Origin: Cellulosimicrobium cellulans
GTDB taxonomy: Bacteria > Actinomycetota > Actinomycetes > Actinomycetales > Cellulomonadaceae
NCBI RefSeq assembly: GCF_024124905.1
Contig: NZ_JAMXST010000003.1
Location: forward strand, 434,001-498,000
Direction: 5' to 3'
Length of the DNA: 64,000 nt
How positions within the stretch are numbered: position 1 is the stretch's first letter; each line of letters opens with the position of its first letter. The position numbers were made by a program, and so were the translations under genes. Shown here in pieces: positions 24,300 through 33,332 of the stretch. A model generated the notes under the pieces. That model saw only the letters and a program-made list of their open reading frames with translations. It did no database searches and was not told the DNA's origin.

Positions 24300-27200
24300 G
24301 TGCACAGAACTCCACTAGGCCACCGATGGTGGTCTCGTTACGCCGCCGCGGCGGCGTCGGCCGCCGTGCTGGTACCGCTGACCATCGGCGGCGCCTCGGC
24401 CCACCCCGGGCACGAGCAGGACAGCACCGCGGTCACCGCCGCCGCGGACGCCGAAGCGGCTCTCGACTGGGACAGCTACGAGAAGGTGCTGCTGAGCAAG
24501 AACACCGGTGAGCCGATCGACCTCGCCGTCCTGCCGGACTCGCGGGTCCTCCACACCTCGCGCGACGGCGTCGTGCGCCTCACCGACTCCGCGACGGGCC
24601 TGACCACCCAGATCGCGAAGCTCGACGTCTACGCGAACTCCGAGGACGGGCTCCAGGGCATCTCCCTGGACCCGAACTTCGAGGAGAACCACTACCTGTA
24701 CCTGGTCTACGCGCCCCGCGTCATGGAGGGCACGTCGCCCTCCGGCGTGGAGTACCCGGAGACGACCCCGTCGGGCAGCGCGCCGAACTCGCTTCCGGCG
24801 GGCGAGGACGAGAGCTACTGGGACCGCTGGCTCGGGTACAACCAGCTCTCGCGGTTCACGTGGGACCCGGCGACCGACTCCATCGACCTCTCCACCGAGC
24901 GCGCGATCCTCAAGGTCGACGCGCAGCGCGGCCAGTGCTGCCACGTGGGCGCGGACATGGCGTGGGACGCCGACGGGAACCTGTTCCTGTCCACCGGTGA
25001 CAACACGCCGGCGGGCACGCCCGGCGCCGACGGGTACGCGCCGAACAACAACGCCCCGGGCATGAACCCGGGCTTCGACGACCGTCGCGGCGCGGGCAAC
25101 ACCAACGACCTGCGCGGCAAGATCCTGCGGATCAACCCGATCGAGGACCTCGCCCCCGGCACCGAGGTGGGCCCGGGGAGCACGTACACGATCCCCGAGG
25201 GCAACCTCTTCGACGACCCGCAGTACGACGACGTCCAGGACCTCGTGCGCAACGAGACCTACGTCATGGGGCTGCGCAACCCGTTCCGGATCGACTACGA
25301 CATCGAGTCCGGCGCGCTCGTGTGGGGTGACTACGGCCCCGACGCGGCGAACGCCAACCCGAACCGCGGCCCCATGGGCTACGTGGAGTGGCAGCTGACG
25401 ACCGAGCCGATGAACGGTGGCTGGCCGTACTGCCACGGCCCGAACGCGAACTACAACGAGTGGGACTTCGCGACGCAGACGCCGGGCGAGTGGTTCGACT
25501 GCGAGGCCGGGGCGAAGAACAACTCCACGTGGAACACGGGCCTCGACGTCCTGCCGCCGGCGACGGCGCCGCAGGTCTACTACGGCGACCGCCCCGGCGA
25601 CCAGCCCGAGCTGCTCGACCCGCTGGTCGAGCTCGGCGGCGGCGGTCAGGCGCCCATGGGCGGGCCGATCTTCCGCTCCGCCGACTACCCGGACGCGCCG
25701 GGCAAGTTCCCCGCGTACTGGGACGGCAAGCCGTTCATGGCGGAGTTCTCGCAGGACTACGTCGTCGCCTTCACGCTGGACGAGCTGTCGTCGGCCGGTC
25801 AAGTCACCGCGGTCGAGGACTTCCTGCCCAACGCGCACCTGGAGACGGTCAACCAGCCGATCTGGGACAACGTCATGGACATGGAGTTCGGCCCCGACGG
25901 CACGATGTACGTGCTGGAGTACGGCGACGGCTTCTTCCGCCAGAACCCCGACGCGGGCCTGTACCGGATCACCTACGGCTCCGACAACAAGACCCCGCGC
26001 CCCGCGATCTCCGCGTCCCCGACCTCGGGCGGGGACGCGCCGCTCGAGGTGACCTTCGACGCGTCCGGGACCTCGGACGCCGAGACCCCGAACGCGGGCC
26101 TGACCTTCGACTGGGACTTCAACTCCGACGGCGTGTACGACGCCCAGGGCGAGACGGTGACCCACACGTTCACCGAGCGCGGCCAGTTCAACGTGCAGCT
26201 GCGCGTCACCGACGAGGGCGGCAAGTTCGGTCTGGCGATCCAGCAGATCACGGTCGGGAACACCGCTCCGGAGATCACGCTGAGCCAGCCCGACGGCGCC
26301 ATCTTCAACTGGGGCGACGCCGTCCCGTACACCGTCTCCGTGCACGACGCGGAGGACGGCGACACCCCGGTGTGCCGCAACATCCAGTACACCTTCGGGC
26401 TGGGCCACAACACGCACGCGCACCCCGAGGTGAGCGGTCGGGCCGCGGACACGGAGGCCGGCTGCGGCTTCACGATCCAGACCAGCCCGGACGCCGTCGA
26501 GCACGGTGAGGGCGAGAAGATCTTCGGCACCCTCGTCGTGACCTACAACGACCAGGCGCAGGGCACCGTCCCGTCGATCCGCGGCGAGGCCACCCACATC
26601 CTCAAGCCGCAGGCGCAGCAGGCCGAGTGGTACGACGCGGCCGAGGGCGTCGAGGTCGTCGAGGACCCGGCGGCGCACGCCGGGCGCTACGTCACCTCGT
26701 TCGACGCGGGCGACTCCTTCACCTACCAGCCGCTGGCGCTCGTCCACGCGCCGACGGGCGAGGCGATCGACGAGATCACCGTCCGCGGCAGCGGCGAGGG
26801 CACCGTCACGCTGAGCTGGCAGGCCGAGGGGTCGGAGTCCGCCGAGCCGCTGGCCGACTTCGCCTTCACGGGCGCGGGCTGGCAGGACGTCACGAAGACC
26901 CTGGGCAGCGTGCCCGAGGGGTCGGGCTCGATCGTCGTGACGACCACCGGCGGCGTCGACGTCGACCAGCTCTCGTTCGCCGTGGGCGACGGCACCACCG
27001 AGCCGGTCACCATCCCGGTGGAGAAGGTCTCGATGCAGCTGTTCTCGCTCAGCTCGTGGAGCCGCCAGATCGGCTGGGAGGGCGTCTACGACCGCCTGGG
27101 CGAGATCGGCTTCCAGAACGTCGAGCCCTTCGGGTCGAACTTCTCCGGCCTCACGGCCGAGCAGGCTCGTGCCCAGTTCGACGCGGCCGGTCTTCGTGTC

Positions 27201-28085
27201 CCGTCCTCGCACTACACCGTGAACGAGGGCACCTTCGACGCGACCCTCGCGTACGTCAAGACGCTGGGCCAGGAGTACGTGGGCTCGGGCGGCTTCCCGT
27301 CCCCCGGCATCGGCGGGGGCCTGGAGAACGTGCTGGCCACGGCCGACGCCATGGACCGTCTCGGCGAGCGTTCGGTCGCGAACGGCACCGGCAAGCTGTT
27401 CGGTCACAACCACGACCAGGAGTTCAACACCAAGTACGAGTACAACGGTGAGCTGACCTCCGCGTGGGAGATCCTCGTGGCGGAGACGAACCCCGAGTAC
27501 GTCGCCTTCGAGCTGGACACGGCCTGGGCGGCGAACGCCGGCGTGGACGTGCCGGCGCTGATCGACGAGTACGCGGACCGCATCGAGCTCCTGCACATCA
27601 AGGACGCGACCAACCTCAACGCGGGTGGGCGTCCGACGTTCACCAACCTCGGTGAGGGCGACATGCCGCTGCAGGACATCCTGCGGGCCGGTCTCGATGC
27701 GGACGTGGCGTACTTCGTCATGGAGTACGACGGCTCGCCGGCGAACGACGTGTTCTCCGTCGAGGGCTTCGAGTACCTCACCGGCATCCCCGCCGGTGCG
27801 GACACCCCGGAGGTCGACGTGACGGTCGAGCCGCGCTGCATGGCCGGCAAGGTCTACGTCGCGGTGCGTGCGCTCAACGCGGACGACTCCGCGCTGGACG
27901 TCGCGATCGAGACGCCGTTCGGCAGCAAGACCTTCGAGGACGTGGCCCCGGGCAAGAACGCCTACCAGTCGTTCAACGCTCGTGCCACGGAGATCGAGGC
28001 CGGTGAGGTGACCGTCACGGTCACCGACCCGGACGGAGCGACGGACACGGTCACGGCCGCGTACGACGCGCGGTCGTGCAGCTGA
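24300..28085 (+). CDS. secreted PQQ-type sugar dehydrogenase / PKD / TIM-barrel isomerase fusion
   Basis: A 1261-residue secreted protein. GTG 24300 follows AAGGAGG. After a signal peptide ending near SAHPGHE come: a GSDH six-bladed propeller (about 55-560; SEDGLQGISLDPNF, CHVGADMAWDADGNLFLSTGDN, YVMGLRNPFRIDYD, NVMDMEFGPDGTMYVLEYG), a PKD domain (563-650; FDWDFNSDGVYD), an Ig-like segment with HNTHAHPEVSG, a CBM6/35-like domain (about 770-905), a sugar-phosphate isomerase/epimerase TIM barrel (907-1163; FGHNHDQEF, VAFELDTAW, ELLHIKD), and a C-terminal beta domain (1170-1261) also found in the SurE product downstream. Known: GSDH enzymes oxidise sugars with PQQ. Inferred: it oxidises and rearranges a sugar outside the cell. 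Domain identities are from pattern only. Confidence 0.85.
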   Translation: MHRTPLGHRWWSRYAAAAASAAVLVPLTIGGASAHPGHEQDSTAVTAAADAEAALDWDSYEKVLLSKNTGEPIDLAVLPDSRVLHTSRDGVVRLTDSATGLTTQIAKLDVYANSEDGLQGISLDPNFEENHYLYLVYAPRVMEGTSPSGVEYPETTPSGSAPNSLPAGEDESYWDRWLGYNQLSRFTWDPATDSIDLSTERAILKVDAQRGQCCHVGADMAWDADGNLFLSTGDNTPAGTPGADGYAPNNNAPGMNPGFDDRRGAGNTNDLRGKILRINPIEDLAPGTEVGPGSTYTIPEGNLFDDPQYDDVQDLVRNETYVMGLRNPFRIDYDIESGALVWGDYGPDAANANPNRGPMGYVEWQLTTEPMNGGWPYCHGPNANYNEWDFATQTPGEWFDCEAGAKNNSTWNTGLDVLPPATAPQVYYGDRPGDQPELLDPLVELGGGGQAPMGGPIFRSADYPDAPGKFPAYWDGKPFMAEFSQDYVVAFTLDELSSAGQVTAVEDFLPNAHLETVNQPIWDNVMDMEFGPDGTMYVLEYGDGFFRQNPDAGLYRITYGSDNKTPRPAISASPTSGGDAPLEVTFDASGTSDAETPNAGLTFDWDFNSDGVYDAQGETVTHTFTERGQFNVQLRVTDEGGKFGLAIQQITVGNTAPEITLSQPDGAIFNWGDAVPYTVSVHDAEDGDTPVCRNIQYTFGLGHNTHAHPEVSGRAADTEAGCGFTIQTSPDAVEHGEGEKIFGTLVVTYNDQAQGTVPSIRGEATHILKPQAQQAEWYDAAEGVEVVEDPAAHAGRYVTSFDAGDSFTYQPLALVHAPTGEAIDEITVRGSGEGTVTLSWQAEGSESAEPLADFAFTGAGWQDVTKTLGSVPEGSGSIVVTTTGGVDVDQLSFAVGDGTTEPVTIPVEKVSMQLFSLSSWSRQIGWEGVYDRLGEIGFQNVEPFGSNFSGLTAEQARAQFDAAGLRVPSSHYTVNEGTFDATLAYVKTLGQEYVGSGGFPSPGIGGGLENVLATADAMDRLGERSVANGTGKLFGHNHDQEFNTKYEYNGELTSAWEILVAETNPEYVAFELDTAWAANAGVDVPALIDEYADRIELLHIKDATNLNAGGRPTFTNLGEGDMPLQDILRAGLDADVAYFVMEYDGSPANDVFSVEGFEYLTGIPAGADTPEVDVTVEPRCMAGKVYVAVRALNADDSALDVAIETPFGSKTFEDVAPGKNAYQSFNARATEIEAGEVTVTVTDPDGATDTVTAAYDARSCS

Positions 28086-28098
28086 TCTGATCCCGAGC

Positions 28099-28136
28099 GC
28101 CGGGTGAGGCGGGCGTCCGACACCGTCTCACCCGGC
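28099..28136 (+). terminator. terminator of the sugar-dehydrogenase fusion gene
   Basis: A perfect 10-bp stem (GCCGGGTGAG / CTCACCCGGC), extended by one outer C-G pair and further inner pairs, beginning 13 bases after the stop. Confidence 0.65.
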
Positions 28137-28422
28137 GACACCGGGGCGCCACGTGGGGCGGCGGCCGATGCCGCCCCACCCTCTCCACGGTGGTGCGCCC
28201 CCCGGCGGCGCCGGCACGCCCCGCAGCGGGCGCACCACCTCCTCACGATCCCTCGCGGACGCGGCAGTGTCGCCGCGCCTCCTCGCGACCGAGGGTCGAG
28301 ACGGCAGGACGACGGGGTCCTGGCAGTCCGACCGCTCCGGAGCGCGTCGGTCACGACGACGTGACCGACGGACCCGATCGACGTCACGTCGGTCCCCACC
28401 ACTCACATCCAGGAGCACACCC
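28137..28422 (+). other. 286-bp gene-free leader region of the surE-like gene
   Basis: I see no coding gene here. It contains a perfect 11-bp hairpin at 28345-28370 (CGTCGGTCACG / CGTGACCGACG, 4-base loop), 52 bases before the ATG at 28423. It is likely to be in the 5' untranslated region, or a second terminator. The ribosome site AGGAG at 28411-28415 precedes the start. Confidence 0.4.
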
Positions 28423-29724
28423 ATGACCGCACGTACTCTTCGACGCGCCCTGCTGGCCGGATCGGCGGCCCTCGCGGCAGCCTTCGTCGCCGCGCTCGGC
28501 CCTGCCTCTGCGTCGACCGTCCCGGACGGCCCCCTCGAGGGTCTCCGGATCGTCATCTCCAACGACGACTCCATGCAGAACTCCCGGCCGAACGGCTCCG
28601 ACGGGGAGGGGCTGTACGAGCTGCGCAAGGTCTTCTGCGACGCCGGTGCCGACGTCGTCGTGGTCGCGCCCTGGGGTTACCAGAGCGGGGCCGGGACCGC
28701 GGTGACGAACAGCGGCACGTTCCACATGCAGGAGGCGGACACGCTCCCCGAGCGCTACGCCGCAGACTGCGGCGACGCGCCGAGCCAGGGTGCCGTGTTC
28801 GGGGTGTGCCAGCCGATCGACGGGCGGTGCACGCCGGAGTCGCGCAGCGCCACCCCCGTCGACACGGTCAAGCTCGCCGTCCGCGGCGGCCTGCAGCACG
28901 TGCTCGGGTGGACGGAGCGCCCCGACCTGGTGCTGTCCGGCATCAACTCCGGACCCAACCTCGGCTCGTCGGTGAACGACTCCGGGACGGCGGGGGCCGC
29001 CCTGTCCGCCCTGTCCGTCAACACCCCCGGCTTCGCGATCAGCGCGTCGGCGACCGGCGCGGACCACCAGGCGGTCTACGAGCGGACCGCGCGGTTCGCC
29101 GTCCGGTACGTGGAGGAGGTCGTCCGGCAGGACGCGCTGACCACCGAGTACGTCACGAACATCAACTTCCCGCGTCTCACGGCGGACCAGAGCCCGGCCG
29201 GCGTCGTCGTCGCCCCGGTGGGCACCGGCACGACCGCGCGCCACTCCTACAACCCGAGCGGCGAGCGGTCCTTCACCGTCGGCCTCAGCGGGTGCCAGGC
29301 CGGCGACACCACGTGCGTCGCGGAGACCCGTCCCGACGCCGACTACCTCATGAACCGGGCCGGCTACATCACCGTCACGCCGCTGACGCCCGACCGCACC
29401 CACCTCGCCGCGACGCCCGAGATCGGCTCGGTCATCAGCGAGCTGTCGACGGTGGCGGTACGGGCCAGCGCGACCGGCCGCTGCATCGCCGGGACCGCGT
29501 ACGTCGCGGCGCTCGTCCGCAACGACGACACCGTGCCCCTCGACGTCACTCTCTCGACGCCGTTCGGGGAGAGGTCCGTGAGCGACGTCCAGCCCGGTGC
29601 CGCCGCGTACCAGTCGTTCAGCTCCCGGTCGCGCTCCGTCGAGGCCGGCACGAGCCGGCTCACGGCCTCCGGCGACGGTCGGAGCGTCGAGGTCGACGTC
29701 GACTACGCCGCCGTCGCCTGCTGA
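28423..29724 (+). CDS. secreted SurE-family phosphatase with extra C-terminal domain
   Basis: A 433-residue exported phosphatase. The signal peptide (1-31) ends at GPASA. The SurE domain (about 38-330) has the metal-binding ISNDDS, the ligand motif SGINSGPNLGSSVNDSGTAGAA (family SGxNxGxN...YSGTVgAA), and VAPWGYQSGAGTAV. A C-terminal beta domain (about 343-433; GRCIAGTAYVAALVRNDD...LSTPFGERSVSDVQPGAAAYQSFSSRS) is closely similar to the C-terminus of the preceding 1261-residue protein. Known: SurE removes phosphate from nucleotides and polyphosphate, usually in the cytosol; secreted forms are less studied. The position beside a secreted sugar enzyme suggests nutrient scavenging. A 14-bp-stem terminator follows. 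Confidence 0.88.
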   Translation: MTARTLRRALLAGSAALAAAFVAALGPASASTVPDGPLEGLRIVISNDDSMQNSRPNGSDGEGLYELRKVFCDAGADVVVVAPWGYQSGAGTAVTNSGTFHMQEADTLPERYAADCGDAPSQGAVFGVCQPIDGRCTPESRSATPVDTVKLAVRGGLQHVLGWTERPDLVLSGINSGPNLGSSVNDSGTAGAALSALSVNTPGFAISASATGADHQAVYERTARFAVRYVEEVVRQDALTTEYVTNINFPRLTADQSPAGVVVAPVGTGTTARHSYNPSGERSFTVGLSGCQAGDTTCVAETRPDADYLMNRAGYITVTPLTPDRTHLAATPEIGSVISELSTVAVRASATGRCIAGTAYVAALVRNDDTVPLDVTLSTPFGERSVSDVQPGAAAYQSFSSRSRSVEAGTSRLTASGDGRSVEVDVDYAAVAC

Positions 29725-29728
29725 CGAC

Positions 29729-29768
29729 GCCGGGGGTGGAACGTCGTCCGACGCGTTCCACCCCCGGC
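29729..29768 (+). terminator. terminator of the surE-like gene
   Basis: A perfect 14-bp stem (GCCGGGGGTGGAAC / GTTCCACCCCCGGC) with a 12-base loop, starting five bases after the stop codon. Confidence 0.8.
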
Positions 29769-29858
29769 ACCCGGGACCGATCGCCGCGCTTCCTCGGGTG
29801 GCGCGGGTGTGCCGAAGCGGCGACAGTGGCCGCAACGCGTAGAGAGCAGGAGACACCC

Positions 29859-30713
29859 GTGAGCGACGGACGAGTGGTGGTCGTCACCGGGGCGGCACGG
29901 GGGATCGGTCGCGCTGCGGCGGTCGCGTTCGCGGGCGCCGGATACCGTGTCGCCGGAGCCGACATCGCGGCGCTGGCGAGCCCGGCGATGGACTACGCCC
30001 CCGCTGACCCCGAGGACCTTGCCGAGACCGGCCGCCTCGTCGAGGAAGCCGGGGTCGAGTGGCTCCCGGTGGTCTTCGACCAGCGTGACCGGGCGGCCGT
30101 CCGCGCCGGGTTCGCCCAGGTCGTCGAGCGGTTCGGGGGCGTCGACGTGGTCTTCGCCAACGCCGGCGTGCAGGGCTTCGCGTCGCTGCTGGACATGAGC
30201 GACGAGCTCTGGGACGACCAGATCGACATCAACCTCACCGGGACGGCGAACGTCGTGCGGGCCTCTGCACCGCTGCTCATCGAGCGCGGCGGCGGGCGCA
30301 TCATCATCACCTCGTCCACGCAGGGCCAGCACGGCACGCTCGGGGGCGCCGGCTACTCGGCGTCCAAGTGGGGGCTGATCGGGCTCATGAAGTCCGCGGC
30401 GCTCGACCTCGGTGAGCACGGCATCACCGTCAACGCGGTGATCCCGGGACTCGTCGACACCGCGCTGACCCGTCACGAGGACCGCTACGCGCAGATCATC
30501 CGCGCCGGCGGGCACGAGCCCACCGGAGACGTCGCCCAGGACGAGCAGACCGCCGCGGAGGCCCAGCGTGCCAAGCTCCCCTTGGGGGTGCCGTGGGTCG
30601 AGCCGGAGGACGTCGCACCGCTGGTCGTGTTCCTCGCCTCCGACGAGGCGAGGATGGTCAGCGGTACCAGCTTCGCCGTCACTGGCGGCGACAGCGCCAA
30701 CATCACCGCATGA
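29859..30713 (+). CDS. SDR-family oxidoreductase, mycofactocin-coupled/carveol-dehydrogenase style
   Basis: A 284-residue short-chain dehydrogenase. GTG 29859 follows CAGGAG at good spacing and gives the conserved start VVVVTGAARGIGRAAAVAFAGAGYRVAGADI. NAGVQG, the catalytic Ser of IITSSTQG and YSASKWGLIGLMKSAALDL are intact. A long insertion near the substrate pocket (DTALTRHEDRYAQIIRAGGHEPTGD) is typical of the mycofactocin-coupled SDR group, which holds NAD tightly. No mycofactocin genes are in the window, so that link is a suggestion only. It is monocistronic by spacing. Confidence 0.85.
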   Translation: MSDGRVVVVTGAARGIGRAAAVAFAGAGYRVAGADIAALASPAMDYAPADPEDLAETGRLVEEAGVEWLPVVFDQRDRAAVRAGFAQVVERFGGVDVVFANAGVQGFASLLDMSDELWDDQIDINLTGTANVVRASAPLLIERGGGRIIITSSTQGQHGTLGGAGYSASKWGLIGLMKSAALDLGEHGITVNAVIPGLVDTALTRHEDRYAQIIRAGGHEPTGDVAQDEQTAAEAQRAKLPLGVPWVEPEDVAPLVVFLASDEARMVSGTSFAVTGGDSANITA

Positions 30714-30750
30714 CGTGACGCCCCGAGCGGTCACCCTGCGTGCCTGAAGG

Positions 30751-31965
30751 TCACACGGCGTCGCTGCGGGCGCCGAGCCAGGGCGCGAGGACGTCGGTGC
30801 GGCCGAGCCAGCGCAGGCCGCCGTCGGCGAGCTCGTCGGGCGTCGCCAGCACGTCGCGGAACGCGTCGAGGAGCCGGCGGCGACCGCCGTCGTCGTCCGC
30901 GTCGCCCGCGGCCGTCGCCCCGACGATCACGACGCGCGTGTGCGGCTCGACAGGCCGCCCCTCGGCCGTCGTGGCGTCGTCCCAGGTGCCGAGGGTGCCG
31001 ATGCAGAGCTGGCCGCCCGCGCCGTCCCACGCGCACAGCGAGTCGGGGCGGTTCGCGACGTGGAACACCCCACGCGACCGGACCCGGCCGGTGCCGAGGT
31101 CCTCGATCCGGCGCAGCAGGCGCTCGGGATCGAACGGCCGGGCCGACCACAGCTCGATCGTCCAGCTCCGGTCGCCGGACGGCTCGTCGCGCCGGGGGAG
31201 CGGACCCCGCGCGCCGAGGGGGTGGGCGCGGCGCTCGCCGGCGGCGGGGTCGTGCGTGTACCGGGCGAGGTCGTCGGCCACGAGCGCGTGCAGCCCGTCG
31301 ACCCGCCGGGTGCCGACGCCGCGGAGGCGGTCGACGAGCCCGGACCCGGTGGCCGCGGTCGCGACGTCACCGGTCGTCACCACGAGGTCGGCGTGCTCGA
31401 GCTGGGCGGCGAGCACCTCGCCGACCGCCCGCTGGTCGTCCTCCGTCAGCCCGACGCCGCGCTCGGAGACGAGGTCGTCGTCGAGCAGGTCGTGCTCGAG
31501 CGTGTCGACGTCGGCGACGGCGAGGACGGTAGCGAGACGGAGGCGCTCGAGCTCGCCGCCGGGGGTGGTCTGCGCGGCGAGCGCCCGCACGACCGGCAGC
31601 GACTCCGCAGCCACGGGCAGCGCGAGGACGACGTGGTCCCAGCGGCCGTCGTCGGCGAGCCGGCGCAGCGTCGGGACGGCGTCCTCCCGCACGGCGCACG
31701 ACAAGCACGCGTGCTCGAGCGGCACGACCTCGTCCTCGATCACGCCGGTGGCGTCCACGACGACGCGCCGCAGCGCGTCCTCGGCGGCCCGGATGTCGTG
31801 CCGGAGCGCGACGACGCGCGGCGCCCCGACGACGAGCCCGAACACGGCGCTGTCCCGCAGCACGGGGTCGATCGTCGCCAGGACGCTCAGCGCGACGCGC
31901 GGGTCTCCGGCGTCGGAGGGAACGTCGGGCGTGGCCTCCGACGCAGAGGGTGACGAGAAGGGCAT
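30751..31965 (-). CDS. COG0523/CobW-like protein without a P-loop
   Basis: A 404-residue relative of the CobW/COG0523 metallochaperone family. The N-terminal half keeps the metal motif HACLSCAVRED (the CxCC-type site reduced to CxxC) and the downstream hydrophobic strands, but the Walker A site G-x-x-x-x-GKT is missing: the region reads GLVVGAPRVVAL. The CobW C-terminal domain is present (WTIELWSARPFDPERLLRRIEDLGTGRVRSRGVFHVANRP). Known: in Mycobacterium smegmatis the COG0523-like Mrf is co-regulated with cysteine-free ribosomal proteins and helps ribosome hibernation under zinc shortage. This gene is divergent from just such an operon, with a Zur box between. An Mrf-like role is an inference. 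Confidence 0.8.
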   Translation of the reverse strand: MPFSSPSASEATPDVPSDAGDPRVALSVLATIDPVLRDSAVFGLVVGAPRVVALRHDIRAAEDALRRVVVDATGVIEDEVVPLEHACLSCAVREDAVPTLRRLADDGRWDHVVLALPVAAESLPVVRALAAQTTPGGELERLRLATVLAVADVDTLEHDLLDDDLVSERGVGLTEDDQRAVGEVLAAQLEHADLVVTTGDVATAATGSGLVDRLRGVGTRRVDGLHALVADDLARYTHDPAAGERRAHPLGARGPLPRRDEPSGDRSWTIELWSARPFDPERLLRRIEDLGTGRVRSRGVFHVANRPDSLCAWDGAGGQLCIGTLGTWDDATTAEGRPVEPHTRVVIVGATAAGDADDDGGRRRLLDAFRDVLATPDELADGGLRWLGRTDVLAPWLGARSDAV

Positions 31966-32075
31966 GAAGCGCTCCGATCCGTGGTCTGGGGCGCCCCGCG
32001 CGACCTCGTGGTCGACGCCGGGAACAACCCGCTCCTGAGAACTGTTCTCGACAGCGGGTCAGCATAGCGTCTTGA

Positions 32076-32090
32076 CGGGAATGATTCTCA
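32076..32090. promoter_or_regulatory. Zur box 1 (ribosomal operon / COG0523)
   Basis: CGGGAATGATTCTCA matches TGAGAAT-S-ATTMTCA well on the right half and in part on the left. It lies inside the spacer of a rightward promoter: TTGACG at 32072-32077 and TAGTGT at 32096-32101. Position between two zinc-limitation genes supports Zur binding. Confidence 0.75.
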
Positions 32091-32139
32091 CTATCTAGTG
32101 TCGTCCCCGTCGCCCCGACCGACCCCGAGAGGAACCGCC

Positions 32140-32376
32140 ATGTCCGCCGTCTGCCAGGTGCTCGGCACCGCTCCCGGGTTCGGCCACGCGATCTCGCACT
32201 CCCACGTGCGGACCAAGCGTCGCTTCGACCCGAACATCCAGAAGAAGCGCTACTGGGTGCCGTCGCTGGGTCGTCACGTGACCCTGCGCGTCAGTGCCCG
32301 GGGCATCAAGACCATCGACCGCCAGGGGATCGACGCCGTCGTGGCGCGGATCCTCGCCCGAGGGGAGAAGCTCTGA
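32140..32376 (+). CDS. rpmB: 50S ribosomal protein L28, zinc-independent paralogue
   Basis: A 78-residue L28: [60 protein letters not shown] is the complete family pattern. A single cysteine (Cys5) and no CxxC pairs mean it cannot hold the structural zinc of the 'C+' form. Known: actinobacteria keep Zur-repressed 'C-' copies that replace zinc-bearing ribosomal proteins when zinc is scarce, freeing the metal. First gene of a five-gene operon behind Zur box 1; the ATG follows GAGAGGA, and its stop overlaps the L33 start (TGATG). Confidence 0.93.
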   Translation: MSAVCQVLGTAPGFGHAISHSHVRTKRRFDPNIQKKRYWVPSLGRHVTLRVSARGIKTIDRQGIDAVVARILARGEKL

Positions 32377-32543
32377 TGGCTACCCGCACCGACCTCCGTC
32401 CCGTGATCAAGCTCCGGTCCACCGCGGGCACCGGGTTCACGTACGTGACCCGCAAGAACCGCCGCAACGACCCCGACCGCATGGTCCTGCGCAAGTTCGA
32501 CCCCGTCGTCCGCCGCCACGTTGACTTCCGCGAGGAGCGCTGA
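32376..32543 (+). CDS. rpmG: 50S ribosomal protein L33, zinc-independent paralogue
   Basis: A 55-residue L33 ([20 protein letters not shown], then [21 protein letters not shown]). The two CxxC pairs of the zinc-bearing form are absent: no cysteine remains. The ATG overlaps the L28 stop and its own stop overlaps the S14 start, both as TGATG, so translation is coupled along the operon. Too short for many gene callers. Confidence 0.93.
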   Translation: MATRTDLRPVIKLRSTAGTGFTYVTRKNRRNDPDRMVLRKFDPVVRRHVDFREER

Positions 32544-32848
32544 TGGCGAAGCGGTCCAAGGTCGCGCGCAACGACCGGCGCGTCGAGGTCGTCGCCCGCT
32601 TCGCCGAGCGTCGCGCGGAGCTCAAGCGCGTCGTCGCGTCGCCGACCTCCTCGCCCGAGGAGAAGGCGGCCGCGGTGCGCGAGCTCCAGCGCCAGCCCCG
32701 CGACGCGAGCGCCACGCGGGTGCGCAACCGCGACGTCGTCGACGGCCGCCCGCGCGGCTACCTGAGGAAGTTCGGGCTCTCCCGCGTGCGCCTGCGCGAA
32801 CAGGCGCACCGTGGCGAGCTGCCCGGAGTCACGAAGTCGAGCTGGTGA
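32543..32848 (+). CDS. rpsN: 30S ribosomal protein S14, zinc-independent (long) paralogue
   Basis: A 101-residue S14 of the long, cysteine-free type: [30 protein letters not shown] at the start and [31 protein letters not shown] at the end. The zinc-bearing S14 form is about 61 residues with four cysteines. It is translationally coupled to L33 upstream. 59 bases with a fresh ribosome site (AAGGAG) separate it from the L31 gene. Confidence 0.94.
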   Translation: MAKRSKVARNDRRVEVVARFAERRAELKRVVASPTSSPEEKAAAVRELQRQPRDASATRVRNRDVVDGRPRGYLRKFGLSRVRLREQAHRGELPGVTKSSW

Positions 32849-32907
32849 CGGCGGCCGCCCTGCGCGGCGGCTCCCGTCCCGTCACCGGCCCAGCAAGGAG
32901 AACCACC

Positions 32908-33204
32908 ATGAAGAAGGGCATCCACCCCGTCTACGGGCCCGTCGTCTACCGCGACAAGTCCGCCGACTTCGCGTTTCTCACGCGCTCGACCCTCGCGGGC
33001 GACCACCCGCAGGGCCCCGGCGTCCCGCGCGAGACCGTGACGTGGACGGACGGGAACACCTACCCGGTCGTCGACGTCGAGATCTCGAGCGCGAGCCACC
33101 CGTTCTACACGGGCACGCAGCGCGTCGTGGACACCGCCGGCCGCGTCGAGAAGTTCCGCCAGCGCTACGGCGCCCGCGGAGTCCAGGGCGGGGGTGCGCG
33201 ATGA
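32908..33204 (+). CDS. rpmE2: 50S ribosomal protein L31 type B, zinc-independent
   Basis: A 98-residue L31 type [29 protein letters not shown]...[36 protein letters not shown]. It lacks the cysteines of type A L31 and has the extra internal segment of type B. The ATG follows AGCAAGGAG. The stop overlaps the L36 start (ATGA at 33201-33204). Known: YtiA/L31B displaces the zinc form under zinc limitation. Confidence 0.95.
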   Translation: MKKGIHPVYGPVVYRDKSADFAFLTRSTLAGDHPQGPGVPRETVTWTDGNTYPVVDVEISSASHPFYTGTQRVVDTAGRVEKFRQRYGARGVQGGGAR

Positions 33205-33323
33205 AGGTCCGCGCCTCGCTCCGCTCGCTCAAGGACAAGCCCGGGGCGAAGGTCGTGCGCCGGCACGGCAAGACCTTCGTCCTCAACAAGGCCAACCCGC
33301 GCTGGAAGGCCCGTCAGGGCTGA
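33201..33323 (+). CDS. rpmJ: 50S ribosomal protein L36, zinc-independent paralogue
   Basis: A 40-residue L36: it starts [20 protein letters not shown], continues [20 protein letters not shown], and has no cysteine, whereas the zinc-bearing L36 has a C3H site. Last gene of the Zur-controlled ribosomal operon; a strong terminator follows at 33333-33364. Too short for many gene callers. Confidence 0.94.
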   Translation: MKVRASLRSLKDKPGAKVVRRHGKTFVLNKANPRWKARQG

Positions 33324-33332
33324 CGCCGGATC

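Noticed and set aside
32098-32139. Earlier GTG start for L28 at 32098
   Set aside because: It would place the start inside the promoter region (-10 TAGTGT at 32096-32101) and add 14 residues not seen in L28; ATG 32140 has a ribosome site and the conserved N-terminus.
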